A program made the translations under genes and the position numbers. 64,000 nt of DNA, taken from the NCBI RefSeq assembly GCF_015712065.1, contig NZ_JACFYZ010000010.1, positions 100,058-164,057 on the forward strand, read 5' to 3'. Each line of letters starts with the position of its first letter. The stretch's first letter is position 1. Shown piece after piece: positions 42,094-51,535 of the stretch. Below the pieces are notes generated by a model. The model did not search any database. It saw only the letters and a list, made by a program, of their open reading frames with translations, and was not told where the DNA came from. The DNA is from Ectopseudomonas chengduensis. Lineage in GTDB: Bacteria > Pseudomonadota > Gammaproteobacteria > Pseudomonadales > Pseudomonadaceae.

Positions 42094-43083
42094 TCAACTG
42101 CCCGGCAGTGCAATTGGACGAGGCAAACTCGACAAAGCCTCCGCCTCCAGGCCTGGCACCATCGGCCGCAGTTGCCCGGGGAAAAAGCCGGTGCTGTCCA
42201 CATAGAGCAGTACCGACTTGGCATCGCGCCAACCGACATAGCCCATCAACGCCTTCTGGTCCCAGCCACTGCGCGTGGCCCAGGTGGCAAAGCCACGGCG
42301 TAGGGAGTGGCTGCTATACAACTCGGCGGGCAATCCGGCCGCTTTCAGTACCGCCCGCAGCAGCGGGATGACGCTGTGCGGGTGCAGGCCCTGCTCGCGC
42401 AGGTGACCCCAGCGGTCAATGCCGCGGAACACCGGACCGCGGGCGATGCCGGCGACACAGATCCAGTCGTTGTAGGCCTGCACCGGGCAGAGGCGGGCCA
42501 GCGCCGGCGCACTGTAGGTCTGTCCCTGGTTGTCACGGTCGCCCTTGCTCCACGGCAGGAACAGCTGCATGCCCTCCCCCGGCCGTACCTGGATGTGCTC
42601 GACCTGCAGGCGGCACAGTTCGTCGCTGCGAAAGGCGCGCCAGAAGCCGATCAGCAGCAATGCGCGATTACGCCAGCAGCGCAACAGCTGCGGCAGGTCG
42701 CCCTCGTCCAGTGCTTTCTCGCCCGCCCGCTCCAGCCACGCCACGCACTGCTCCAGTTCGCGCAGCTGCAGCGGTTCGGCCTGCTTCTCCGGCTTCGGGT
42801 GCAAGGTACGAATGCCCTTGAGGATCTGACGAACCAGCGGGGTCTTGGTCGGATCCGGGAAGCCCTGGCTGACATGCCACTGCGCCAAGGCCGCCAGGCG
42901 CAGCTTGAGGGTGTTGCTGGACAACGTGGCGGCGTGATCGACCAAGTAACGCACGATGGCATCGCTGGTCGCCGGCAGAAAGCCGCCCCAGGCGACCTCG
43001 AAGTGCTCGAGCGCTTGCCGGTAGCTGCGCCGGGTGTTGGGGCGGGTACCGGCCTGCAGGTACCGCTCGATCTCGTGGCTCAT
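42094..43083 (-). CDS. Tyrosine recombinase (XerC-like integrase)
   Basis: 329 residues. Core-binding domain at about 1-95 (PNTRRSYRQALEHFEVAW) and catalytic domain with Arg152 (WRAFRSDELCRL), His259-x-x-Arg262 (SSHSLRRGFA), Trp285 in place of the second His, and nucleophile Tyr294 (VLLYVD). All active-site positions are filled, so it should be able to cut and rejoin DNA. Strongly GC-rich. It is divergent from a second recombinase across a 144-base region with a perfect palindrome. No gene cassettes or phage genes follow. Confidence 0.92.
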   Translation of the reverse strand: MSHEIERYLQAGTRPNTRRSYRQALEHFEVAWGGFLPATSDAIVRYLVDHAATLSSNTLKLRLAALAQWHVSQGFPDPTKTPLVRQILKGIRTLHPKPEKQAEPLQLRELEQCVAWLERAGEKALDEGDLPQLLRCWRNRALLLIGFWRAFRSDELCRLQVEHIQVRPGEGMQLFLPWSKGDRDNQGQTYSAPALARLCPVQAYNDWICVAGIARGPVFRGIDRWGHLREQGLHPHSVIPLLRAVLKAAGLPAELYSSHSLRRGFATWATRSGWDQKALMGYVGWRDAKSVLLYVDSTGFFPGQLRPMVPGLEAEALSSLPRPIALPGS

Positions 43084-43147
43084 CGACGCACATCCCCTTG
43101 ATGTACTGGTGAGCGACTGCCAAACGACGAAAAAATCGCCTCACCTT

Positions 43148-43166
43148 GGATAATTAAAGATTATCC
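43148..43166. promoter_or_regulatory. Palindrome GGATAAT-N5-ATTATCC between divergent recombinases
   Basis: A perfect 7-bp inverted repeat with a 5-base centre. A further GGATA lies at 43180-43184 and a TATAAT box at 43192-43197. It may be a recombinase core site or an operator controlling both genes. Confidence 0.65.
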
Positions 43167-43227
43167 GACCTTATTTATTGGATAGTGGAAATATAATACG
43201 TTGGACGTATCATATATTACTGATCAG

Positions 43228-44319
43228 ATGCCGTTGATCGACGAGCCCACCCTAGACCCCAGTAGATTGGCGTTGAAGGCTCAGGAGGCGGCCGCAGGCT
43301 TTGTTGCCAGCGGCACCGCCGAAAACACGGTACGGAGCTATCGCAGCGCCCTCGCCTACTGGTCGGCTTGGCTGCACCTGCGCTACGGCGTTGCGATGGG
43401 CGATGCGCCTGTACAGTCGACTGTAGTCATTCAGTTCGTGGTGGATCACCTGGCGCGCCCACTGGCAAATGGTGCATGGACCTATCTGCTACCGCCGACC
43501 ATCGATGCCGCGTTAGTCGCGGCACGTGTGAAGGCAAAGCCGGGACCTCTGAGCTACAACACGGTATGTCATCGGCTTTCGGCACTGGGCAGGTGGCATC
43601 GCTTCAACAACTGGGAAAGCCCAACTGAAGCACTGGCAGTGAAAACGCTGCTGCGAGATGCGCGAAAAGCCCAGGCGCGCCAGGGGGTAGTTGTCCGCAA
43701 AAAGACGGCAGCTGTGGTGGAGGCTCTGGAGGCCATGTTGGCGACCTGTACGGATGGCATTCGCGGTACTCGTGATAGCGCCCTCCTCCTGATGGCGTGG
43801 AGTGGCGGCGGGCGTCGTCGATCCGAGGTGACCGGCCTGCAGGTCGACGATGTGCGCAAACTGGATGAAGACACTTGGCTCTATACGCTGGGCGTCACCA
43901 AAACAGACACCACGGGATCCCGTCGCGAAAAACCTCTGCTGGGTCGCGCTGCACACGCGTTGACGGCTTGGCTCATCGCCGCGCCCGCCGATACCGGTCC
44001 GCTTTTTCGGCGCCTCTACAAGGGCGGCAAAGTCAGCCCGTTCGGACTATCGTCTGATCAGGTAGCACGGATCGTTCAGCGCCGCGCCAAATTGGCTGGC
44101 CTCGACGGCGACTGGGCCGCGCACAGCTTACGCTCGGGCTTTGTAACGGAAGCGGGTCGCCAGGGGGCCCCATTGGGTGAAGTGATGGCCATGACTGAAC
44201 ATCGCAGTGTCGAAACCGTTATGGGCTACTTCCAAGCCGGAGTGCTGCTGAGCAGCCGCGCCTCGATGTTGCTTCAACCCCTGCCCGCCCCATCAGGCCC
44301 AACCAACCAGCCTGACTAG
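43228..44319 (+). CDS. Tyrosine recombinase (second integrase)
   Basis: 363 residues from ATG 43228. Core-binding domain at about 20-150 (ENTVRSYRSALAYWSAWL) and catalytic domain with Arg198 (GGRRRSEVTGL), His299-x-x-Arg302 (AAHSLRSGFV), His325 (MTEHRSVET) and Tyr334 (VMGYFQAG). Site-specific recombinase, complete active site. TTG 43201 would lengthen it by nine residues, but a TATAAT at 43192-43197 would place the transcript start beyond that codon, so I prefer the ATG. Different in type from its divergent neighbour, so the two probably did not arise by local duplication. Confidence 0.9.
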   Translation: MPLIDEPTLDPSRLALKAQEAAAGFVASGTAENTVRSYRSALAYWSAWLHLRYGVAMGDAPVQSTVVIQFVVDHLARPLANGAWTYLLPPTIDAALVAARVKAKPGPLSYNTVCHRLSALGRWHRFNNWESPTEALAVKTLLRDARKAQARQGVVVRKKTAAVVEALEAMLATCTDGIRGTRDSALLLMAWSGGGRRRSEVTGLQVDDVRKLDEDTWLYTLGVTKTDTTGSRREKPLLGRAAHALTAWLIAAPADTGPLFRRLYKGGKVSPFGLSSDQVARIVQRRAKLAGLDGDWAAHSLRSGFVTEAGRQGAPLGEVMAMTEHRSVETVMGYFQAGVLLSSRASMLLQPLPAPSGPTNQPD

Positions 44320-44648
44320 CGGTCGACGCACCGCGTCGGAAAATGCCGCGCACGCGTGTCCTATTGAGAGGTGGAGCTCCTGGTTATGAGTCCATTGCAC
44401 GGTAGCGGAATTGATGCGCAACCCCAGCTGGGCACTCGCAACTCCGGGTGTAACCAATACATGACCGCATGGCGACGCCCAAGCAGCCAGCATCTCAGCA
44501 TGCTTCGTCTACTCGGGTAGTTAAGCAAACAGCTGGCGGCCCTGCGCTAGACAGCGAAGGCTCCGTCGCAGGGGCAAGATAGTCAAGTGCTTACCAGTCG
44601 CTGTGGCCTGCGCTCGCCTTATGAATACGCCTGGTCGGCAGGTGCGCT
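44320..44648. other. Gene-free stretch after the second recombinase
   Basis: No supported gene. I saw no clear cassette-type recombination site and no tRNA gene that would mark an attachment site. Confidence 0.4.
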
Positions 44649-44882
44649 TCAAATACCCACACTGAAAGTCTTACCAGACTCGACCCTGTGCTTGCTGCAC
44701 AAGTCGCGAAGCTTTTTTTCCGAACCGTCAGGATGAATTTGTACGAGCACGCCATCCTTCGCCATTATCAGTGAATGCCCTGCGGCAACCGCACGCAGAT
44801 ACGCAGCATTAGTGGCGACGGCGGCCAGCTTAGGAATCATTGCCTCTAGTCGGTCTATTTCATCATCACTGAGTTCGCTCAT
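44649..44882 (-). CDS. Small protein of unknown function
   Basis: 77 residues. The first 20 are acidic and helical (MSELSDDEIDRLEAMIPKLA). The middle resembles a small strand pair (AKDGVLVQIHPDGSEKKL), and there is one Cys near the C-terminus. I do not recognise a family. GAGAACAGAGC precedes the ATG. The composition and the phrase VQIHPDGSEKKLRDL look like a real protein. It lies on the same strand as the AAA ATPase gene, 233 bases downstream of it. Confidence 0.6.
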   Translation of the reverse strand: MSELSDDEIDRLEAMIPKLAAVATNAAYLRAVAAGHSLIMAKDGVLVQIHPDGSEKKLRDLCSKHRVESGKTFSVGI

Positions 44883-45114
44883 GCTCTGTTCTCTGCTCCT
44901 GCCAGCCTGATGTCGATGCTGCCCGTAGAAAAGATATCCATGAGCGACCCTACGCCCCGATCACAGGTAAGTCGATCCCATTTTTGACGCACACAGTGAA
45001 GCCTCGACTTAGCCGCTCAGCACTCCACAGCGTACGTGCAAATTCGAGTCGATGTGACAGCAGCCTTGATGTGAACAAACCATCGTAGCCGTAGCAAGAT
45101 GAGTGCATTCGCTT

Positions 45115-46359
45115 CTAAGCATCTGAGCCCTCTTCAGGTGGACAAAAAATGCCGTCAGCCCTTGGAAGGCTAGACCGCCAGCTGTCACCGGGCATGATCC
45201 GGCACATGTACAGATCGAACAGCGGCGCGGTAAAAGCGGCGCCGTTGTGGGGCGGCGACCAGATCATCCCTTTGCTAATCAGGGAGTTGCGAATTGAGGT
45301 GAGAGATCGGCTTGTACGGCCCAGGGATGCCGCAATGTCGCCCGAACGATGAGGCCCCTCCCCAAGCGAAGCCATGGCGCGCAAATAAATGTGTTCTGCC
45401 ACGGTCATTCGGTCGAGTCTTACCCTAAAAAAACCTTCGTCCAGAGCAGCAATAACGTGCCCGGACGCCTTCTGGACGTCTGCAAGCGTGATGTGGTTAT
45501 TCTGCCCTGCGTCCCAGACATGACTGCCCCACTCTTGAATGAAATAAGGGTAGCCGCGTGTGAGGTGAGCAACCATGTCGGCCGCTTCTGAGTCTACAGT
45601 CACGCCCTCGGCCTCCGCTGGTTTTACAAAGGCCAGACGCGTCTGGTGTGGCTCCAGCGAACCGACCTCTAGGTAGTCGAAGAGGCGCTTCGCGTGGTTT
45701 TTCACATGTCCAGCAGGGTGTCGGAGTTGTGGGAGGCCTGCACCGACGAGGGCAACCGGCAAGATCAATCGCGAGACGCGATGCAGCGCTGCGATAAGCG
45801 CGGCGAGCTGTTCTTCTGCTACGTTTTGCAGCTCATCCACGAAAATAACAAGGACGGTGTGAGCTGCTTTGGCGGCTTCACCGAGTTTAGTCAGCAGGGT
45901 TGTAAATTCCTCCTCGAGATCACCTTTGCCCGCCAGAGCTGCCTCGGCTTCGTAGTCAATACCGACCTTGAGATCGCTGAACTTCGGCTCCAAAGCCTTG
46001 GCAAAACCGGCTAAGGCTCGCAGTCCAGTTATCGCTGCGTTCTTGGCAGGTACGATACAGCTCAGCCGCAGCAAGGCGAGACGGAGCTGTGGCGCGAGTA
46101 TCGCTGGCAGAGAGCGATACTCGGATGACTCAACGTAGACGGCGAGATTGCCCGAGGCTTCGGCATCTCGCAGCATCTGGTTCAACAGTACTGTTTTGCC
46201 GACACCCCGCACCCCAACCAGGATTACGCTTTTGGCAGGTCGGCCCACGCGAATTCCCCCGATCGACTGACGGACCCGCTCGCGCAGTTGATCGCGACCT
46301 GCCAGCTCAGGTGGAGGCGTACCAGCGCCAGGGGAGTACGGATTGCAGACGGGGTCCAT
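45115..46359 (-). CDS. AAA ATPase with C-terminal winged helix (ORC/Cdc6-like)
   Basis: 414 residues from ATG 46359. N-terminal LAGRDQLRERVRQSIGGI, Walker A VGVRGVGKT (about 48-56), Walker B VLVIFVDELQN, sensor region LPVALVGAGLP, then a winged-helix-like tail (TVAEHIYLRAMASLGEGPHR, SGDIAASLGRTSRSLTSIRN). Such orphan AAA proteins occur on mobile islands and plasmids; the role is unknown (partner-dependent remodelling or signalling are possible). Walker residues are intact. No obvious nuclease or toxin partner is adjacent. Confidence 0.8.
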   Translation of the reverse strand: MDPVCNPYSPGAGTPPPELAGRDQLRERVRQSIGGIRVGRPAKSVILVGVRGVGKTVLLNQMLRDAEASGNLAVYVESSEYRSLPAILAPQLRLALLRLSCIVPAKNAAITGLRALAGFAKALEPKFSDLKVGIDYEAEAALAGKGDLEEEFTTLLTKLGEAAKAAHTVLVIFVDELQNVAEEQLAALIAALHRVSRLILPVALVGAGLPQLRHPAGHVKNHAKRLFDYLEVGSLEPHQTRLAFVKPAEAEGVTVDSEAADMVAHLTRGYPYFIQEWGSHVWDAGQNNHITLADVQKASGHVIAALDEGFFRVRLDRMTVAEHIYLRAMASLGEGPHRSGDIAASLGRTSRSLTSIRNSLISKGMIWSPPHNGAAFTAPLFDLYMCRIMPGDSWRSSLPRADGIFCPPEEGSDA

Positions 46360-46508
46360 ATGCACCCGCGTTAATAGGAATAGCGAACAGCGGGAATGGG
46401 CCGATAAACAGCTAAATCCAAGCTTTTCACCCCGCCATCACCTGCATACCCGAGACTCGGCAAATGTTGGTCCAGCTGGAGTTACCTATCAAGCCAAGCT
46501 GCCTCCGT

Positions 46509-46800
46509 CATTGAAAAAAATCATCGCGAGCGACCCGTCCGAAATTGCCTAAGTCTTCGTCGACGTCGATGAACATGGTATTCACCATCCGCGCGCTCTT
46601 CAGGTCGGCCATTGTTCTGAAAAAAAGGGTTCGCAGAGATGGACCTCATAACGCTCACCATCATGAACCGAGCCGAATCCCCAACTGCCCTGAAGGGTCC
46701 CAAATTGCAACCCATATCCTTCAACACGCGTACTATCGCCGCAAACATCACAAAGGACGTCACTGACGCATTCGAACTGTTCCGCCGCTGTGATTTTCAT
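46509..46800 (-). pseudogene. Small cysteine-containing protein split by a T7 frameshift
   Basis: From ATG 46800 (AAAGGAG at ideal spacing) the frame encodes MKITAAEQFECVSDVLCDVC, GDSTRVEGYGLQFGTLQGSW, then YEVHLCEPFF before a premature stop at 46600-46602. Within the run of seven Ts (46620-46626 as A on plus) one extra T would join it to RTMADLKSARMVNTMFIDVD and a natural end at TGA 46509-46511. The CDVCG...LCEP cysteine pattern suggests a zinc-binding domain. Either a one-base deletion, a sequencing slip in a homopolymer, or slippage during expression. Family unknown, common on pseudomonad islands in my reading. Confidence 0.7.
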
Positions 46801-47201
46801 TGAGAGGCTCCTTTGGGTCCAGTGAATCAGCTTGCTGCAGCGAGCCTGCGACCCGCCAGCATCACTCCGGTAACCGCCTGTACGGTCAGGCGTCGCCAAC
46901 GCCTGGCACAGGCGGACCACAATGAGCCCGGATCCCGCCCTATCTCGCCATGCGTACCTTTCGGCATGGCCTGTTGTACGGTCGGCAGATCGAGTTAATG
47001 GCGGACGCCATTTTGTGCAGCATTTGCGGCGCAGATAAGACCGCACTTGGGGCAGTGCTGATCGGCGACAGACGATCCAAGCTATCCGTTCTGGACGAAC
47101 TAGCAAATTGCATGTGCGCGATGCGCGCCACTGATGCCATGGCGCTGACGTGGGCGTCTTTAGCACTCCTTCAAGGCTTGCTCCAGTCAGCGACCCCTCC
47201 T
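46801..47201. other. Gene-free stretch
   Basis: Frames exist on both strands but none has a start signal and protein-like composition together. I see nothing supportable. Confidence 0.35.
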
Positions 47202-47639
47202 TCAAACAAGACGCATCGAAGAGCAGTAAATTTGTTGCTTTGCTGCAGCCAAGGTGTGGCGGCAGTCTCTTTGAGAGTAGGTATGGCCCGAGGCCGTCTT
47301 AAAGTCGTAACCCATGACTCGCTCGTCCTGATCATAGACCCTAACGAGCTCTATGAGCATCTCCATCGTCCAATTACCGGATCCATTCAGCCGCGATGGC
47401 AACACCACCTGAACTGCCTCAATCAGTGTTCCTTCAGCGCGTTTCACTAGCATCTGCTCGAACTCATCCTCCGTTGGAATCAAGAGCATCGTCCTCCATG
47501 CGGCTGCCTTCTGGCGGCGGTTAATCATCACGTAAAACCAAGGGCGATGATCATCGAGCTCGACGAATCGCCACATCTGGGAGTCGTCTCCAAACAGCGC
47601 TGGATACATGATTTCAGCGCGCTTGTACGTAATAAACAT
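47202..47639 (-). CDS. Protein of unknown function
   Basis: 145 residues from ATG 47639, preceded by AGAGGG at good spacing. The sequence is protein-like (MFITYKRAEIMYPALFGDDS, WRFVELDDHRPWFYVMINRR, GNWTMEMLIELVRVYDQDER). Mixed alpha/beta pattern, no signal peptide, no motif I recognise. It is divergent from the XRE regulator, 82 bases away, which may control it. Confidence 0.6.
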   Translation of the reverse strand: MFITYKRAEIMYPALFGDDSQMWRFVELDDHRPWFYVMINRRQKAAAWRTMLLIPTEDEFEQMLVKRAEGTLIEAVQVVLPSRLNGSGNWTMEMLIELVRVYDQDERVMGYDFKTASGHTYSQRDCRHTLAAAKQQIYCSSMRLV

Positions 47640-47721
47640 CAGCACACCCTCTTTTAAGCTGTATATAGCATAGCTCCAGAAGCACTAAAAAGGCTTCATC
47701 GTTCCTTTTGCGAGACAGCAA

Positions 47722-48012
47722 ATGGAACTGAATGAAGCGCTTGGTTTGGTGATCAGGAATCTACGTATTTCGAAGGATATGCCTCAGGAAGGGCTTGGGC
47801 CTAGTCAGAGCTATATCAGTGCGATCGAGCGCGGCAAATGGAAACCATCGATTGAAAAGGTTGAGCAGATTGCTGAGATCATTGGCATTCATCCCCTAAC
47901 GCTTCTGTTCCTGGCTTATCAAAGGCAAACACCCGAACTAAAACCCGAAGACTTACTGAAAAAAATCCATCGAGAAATCACGAGCTTGAAGGGTTGCCTG
48001 AGACTTGAGTAG
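47722..48012 (+). CDS. XRE-family helix-turn-helix regulator
   Basis: 96 residues. lambda-repressor-like fold: ALGLVIRNLRISKDMPQEGL, SQSYISAIERGKWKPSIEKV, EQIAEIIGIHPLTLLFLAYQ. The recognition-helix segment (QSYISAIERG) is complete, while the loop before it is two or three residues shorter than usual. The C-terminal 30 residues form a charged helix. Divergent from an unknown gene; a local autoregulator is likely. Confidence 0.82.
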   Translation: MELNEALGLVIRNLRISKDMPQEGLGPSQSYISAIERGKWKPSIEKVEQIAEIIGIHPLTLLFLAYQRQTPELKPEDLLKKIHREITSLKGCLRLE

Positions 48013-48909
48013 GTTCGACATGGAATCGAATCGGCAACCGATCCCAAAAAGCATTTGATCGCAACGTCGCCAGTTGCTCTGCTGCCCGGCGCGCGGGCTT
48101 TCTTGCTCGCAATCAACAGCGAGCATGAATTCAGTCGCGAATAGCCACTGCATGAATTCGAGTGATAGACCTCGCCCATCGCAACAAACATCGATGACAC
48201 GTGCTTAGCGTGACGCAAGCCTTGAAGAGTCACGCCTCCACTGATCCGGCAAGGCTACTCCCCAAGGGACCTTCGGCAGGCGTTCCATGCTGTTCCGGAG
48301 GGCCTGTGCACATGCGATGTCTAACCCTTCGAGGGCGCCTGAGATAGCGACACGCCGACCATCTGCTCTTGATATGGGAAGTGTTCGGTACCGCCGTTCT
48401 GAATGGTAAGGTGTGATGTCGGCCATTTTGCCGCAGGGAACAGGGTATTGAACGGAACATTCTTTCCCGATTGCGGCGGGTGCTCCAGCAGGCAGATCTG
48501 CCCAAGGGACGCTCTGACGCCTACGAACACTTTTCACCGTAACAGTGATCCTACTGTCGGGCTAAATACCTCTAGCTTCCGCAAACGGCCAGAAGCGGAC
48601 GGTACAACCCGGATTGCGACTTCAACACAGTTCCTGCCAGAATGTCGTTCGGCTCGACCTGCATCGCGTCTAGCGCCTTTAAACGTTGGGGGCGGGTGTT
48701 AGCCGGAAACGAACCGAGGTCAGCCAACTGTTGCCGACGCTAGAGCGCAAATACGTTGGTAAGAGTTCGCGTCGCTCGATCCTGCAAGCATCCCACAACG
48801 AGGTGACATGGGATGGTCGGCGTATCCAGTGTGAACAAGCTCGCCCGGTTTGAGGTGAGCAGTACGATCGGATCAACCACAATGTTGCAGATACAGAAGC
48901 CGCGCACTC
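48013..48909. other. Long stretch without a supported gene
   Basis: Nearly 900 bases. A minus-strand frame at 48205-48537 has some protein-like character (ADGRRVAISGALEGLDIACA) but no start signal and no family I know. It may hold scars of lost genes. No tRNA or clear repeat seen. Confidence 0.4.
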
Positions 48910-49227
48910 TTATCGAGTGCGCAGAAATAACGGGCAAAACAGGCGCAGCAGCCCCAGCCGGTAGCTCAGCGTTATGGCCGTTGCTACGGCGGCGACCGGC
49001 AACAGGGTGAGCCAGACCAGCACCGCCATCGACGGATGGTCAGCCTTGAAGCAGCACACAGCCGATACCATCAGCGCCAGCCAGCCCAGGCTGCGTAGAT
49101 AGTCCGGCGCAACCTCGTCGGCGCTGAACACCTGGCGCCAGTGCGCCGGCAGGGACAACGCCAACCAACTGGTCGCCAAGCCCATGCTGGCGGCGGCACC
49201 CAGCAACCACAGACCTGCATTACTCAT
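48910..49227 (-). CDS. DUF3325-type small membrane protein
   Basis: 105 residues with three hydrophobic segments (LWLLGAAASMGLATSWLALS, LGWLALMVSAVCCF, MAVLVWLTLLPVAAVATAI). It is the DUF3325-like inner-membrane protein usually found beside PepSY proteins in siderophore-receptor operons. The ATG at 49227 overlaps the end of the broken PepSY gene, the normal arrangement. It is intact, but all upstream partners are decayed, so it is probably no longer useful. Confidence 0.65.
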   Translation of the reverse strand: MSNAGLWLLGAAASMGLATSWLALSLPAHWRQVFSADEVAPDYLRSLGWLALMVSAVCCFKADHPSMAVLVWLTLLPVAAVATAITLSYRLGLLRLFCPLFLRTR

Positions 49228-50682
49228 AGGCCACCCCACCGATGCGAGTCCGGTCCGCGACCTCAACCGGCCTTGCCAGACGACGCGCGGTGAGTAGCGC
49301 TATCAGCGCGCAGGCCAACAGGCTCAGATCGACGCCGGCCACGGCCCAGTAGGGTTCAAGCAGCATCCTTTTGACCAGGTGGTCCCCCGTGGTGATCCAG
49401 TTGAGCAGCACCGCAGCGACGCAGAGCAGCGCCAGGCCGGATTGTGCCGCGCCTGGGCCACTGGTGCACTACGCAACAGCGCATGCAGCAAACTCAGCAG
49501 CCAGGCACCCCAGAACACCCACTTTTCCCATTCGCCACGGCCAGGCATGGGCTCAGGCAGCAGCCGGTTGGCCGCCAGCATGGCGACCGCTGCCAGCAGC
49601 ATGCCGGTAACCGTGGTGACTGCCATGGCGTCAACCAACCGACAGCCCTGCAGCCCGAGTCGGGCGTGCTCCTGCTTGCGTATCTCGACGAAGAACACAA
49701 AACCGCTGGCGATGCACACACAGCCGAGCAGACCGCCCGCCACGTACAGCCAGCGCAGCGCCCAGTGTTCGAAGTGCTGCAGGTGCAAGCCGGTGAGAAA
49801 TTGATTGACGGAACCAACCGGGTCACTCGGCGGGTCGTTGCGCAGTAGCTCGCCGGTACTGGCCTTGAAGTGAATGCCCTCCCCGACCAGCGCCACACGA
49901 TCACTGCCGGCGCGGTAGATGCTGACGTAGCCGTTGGCGTCATTTAGATGCTCGATAGTCAGCAGCCCGACCTCTCCCGGCATATCGCGCGTAGCCCAGA
50001 TGCGCTTGGCCTCGGCCACCATGGCATTGGCGGAGGCCATCTTCGCGGGCACACCGGCCTCATCATGGGGCAAGCCGGTATGCGCCGCCTCGATCACCTC
50101 ATGCCGATTATGCAGCGGTTTGAGCAAGGTCCCGGAGACCGGGAAGTAGTACATCGACGCGAAGATCACCAACCGGTGAAGGCAAAAAAGAAGTGGAACG
50201 GCAACGCCACCACGCCAGTCATGTTATGCAGGTCCAGCGCGCTGCGCTGGGTCCGCTTGCGCGGACGGAAGGTGAAAAACTCCTTGAAGATCTTACGATT
50301 GATCATCCGCTGGGTCCTTTGGCTGGTTGGGGATACCAAACTCGCCACCAATGCTCAGCACGGGATCTCGGTGGGTGGTGTAGGCATAGAGCGAGACCAT
50401 GGGCATGGTTTCCGGCGCCGGCAGGTCGCCGATTACCCGCCCTTTGGTTGCCGCCATATCCACCGGATGCGGTTTGAGATCGGCAAATACCTGTTTCAGC
50501 AGGTTGTTGTAGGACGGCATAGGCTGCGGCTCGAAGCGCGTATCGGGGATCGCCCAACGATCGATCTCGCGGTCGAACACCGACAGTGCACCGAAAAAGA
50601 AGACGACCATCAGCACGAAGCCCAGCACCAAACCGAACCAGGTGTGTACCCAGGCCATGGATTGGCGAAAGTTGTTCAGCAT
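49220..50682 (-). pseudogene. PepSY-associated membrane protein, broken by deletion and frameshifts
   Basis: The start is normal (ATG 50682: MLNNFRQSMAWVHTWFGLVL). After GGEFGIPNQPKDPADD the frame jumps to NRKIFKEFFTFRPRKRTQRS; about 75 residues expected in between are missing. A second shift near 50166-50172 leads to VIFASMYYFPVSGTLLKPLH, and a third near 49445 to LLNWITTGDHLVKRMLLEPY, ending at TAA 49220-49222. Intact members (about 530 residues) are inner-membrane proteins of siderophore uptake and iron reduction loci. Clearly dead. Confidence 0.85.
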
Positions 50683-50692
50683 GGCTCTGCTC

Positions 50693-50949
50693 CTATCCGA
50701 TGATCATGCGCTGCAGCTGCCAGGCAACAGCCAGCATCAAGACGCTGCCGAGCGCCAGTACCATCGAGACCCGCCACAGACTGGCTGCGGAAACAGCGCG
50801 AGATACAGGACGAAGGCCAGCATCATCATCGCCTGCTCGGCGGCATGGTAATCGACCCCAACCCCATTCAGCGCCGCCACGCCCTAGACGAATGCATAGC
50901 AGCCGAAGATCGCGGCCAGAACACGAGATACCACCACAACAGGAGCCAT
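50693..50949 (-). pseudogene. DUF3649-type membrane protein, broken
   Basis: From ATG 50949: MAPVVVVSRVLAAIFGCYAF, then an in-frame TAG, GVAALNGVGVDYHAAEQAMM, MLAFVLYLALF, then a frameshift to SLWRVSMVLALGSVLMLAVA and TAG at 50693-50695. It is the small helical protein that normally stands between a siderophore receptor and the PepSY gene. Two lesions, so not functional. Confidence 0.7.
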
Positions 50950-50960
50950 TACTGACAGGC

Positions 50961-51165
50961 TCACCAGCTGTAGCTCAGCTTGGCGGTGAGTTCTCGGCCC
51001 GGATTGTAGTAATCCGCAGTTCCGGAGCCCACGACATGCTGCTCATCCAAAAGATTACTGACATTGACCGCCAGATCCGTGTCCTTGGCAATCTGGTAAT
51101 TGAAGGCTGCATCAAACAAGGTCGTCGCCTCGCTCTCGCCGGTGTCATTGAAATACCTTGAACTG
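50961..51165 (-). pseudogene. C-terminal scar of a TonB-dependent siderophore receptor
   Basis: Minus frame: RYFNDTGESEATTLFDAAFN, YQIAKDTDLAVNVSNLLDEQ, then YYNPGRELTAKLSYSW and TGA at 50961-50963. The order LFDA...Y-L...L-V-NLLD...PGR-L-A-L-Y-W is the last barrel strands of FpvA/FoxA-like receptors, ending in the required aromatic residue. The N-terminal 600 or so residues are gone. Confidence 0.85.
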
Positions 51166-51535
51166 AACCGTCAGCCCAAGCGAAAGAGCAGGATTGCGCT
51201 GTTCTGGAAATCCAGCCAAGCTCTTCTGAGGAAACGAATAGCTGCGGAGTCGTGGGTATGCCGTTCTCTCCAAAGCAGCCATCGCTTAGCACCCAAGCAT
51301 GCAAAAAGATCAGCATAGACGCTCGCAGGTATGACGCAGGAGGGGCAAGGCGCAAATATATAAACTGCTTTATATCAATAATATACAGGTCTTATGTCCT
51401 GATTTTCCTTAATCTCGGCATAATCCTTACATTAACTAGCAGGAAATTAAATGTTAAAAGCCCTGCGTGCATCTAGCATGTGGAGTTTTTCTCCTTGCAG
51501 CCAGCCGGCAACGATAGGCATGCGCATTTAATAGC

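Noticed and set aside
44320..45114. tRNA gene or attachment site next to the integrases
   Set aside because: No cloverleaf-like sequence was seen by eye; a covariance search would be needed to exclude it fully.
48205..48537. Minus-strand 110-residue frame after the XRE gene
   Set aside because: Some plausible stretches but no RBS, no family, and several overlapping alternatives.
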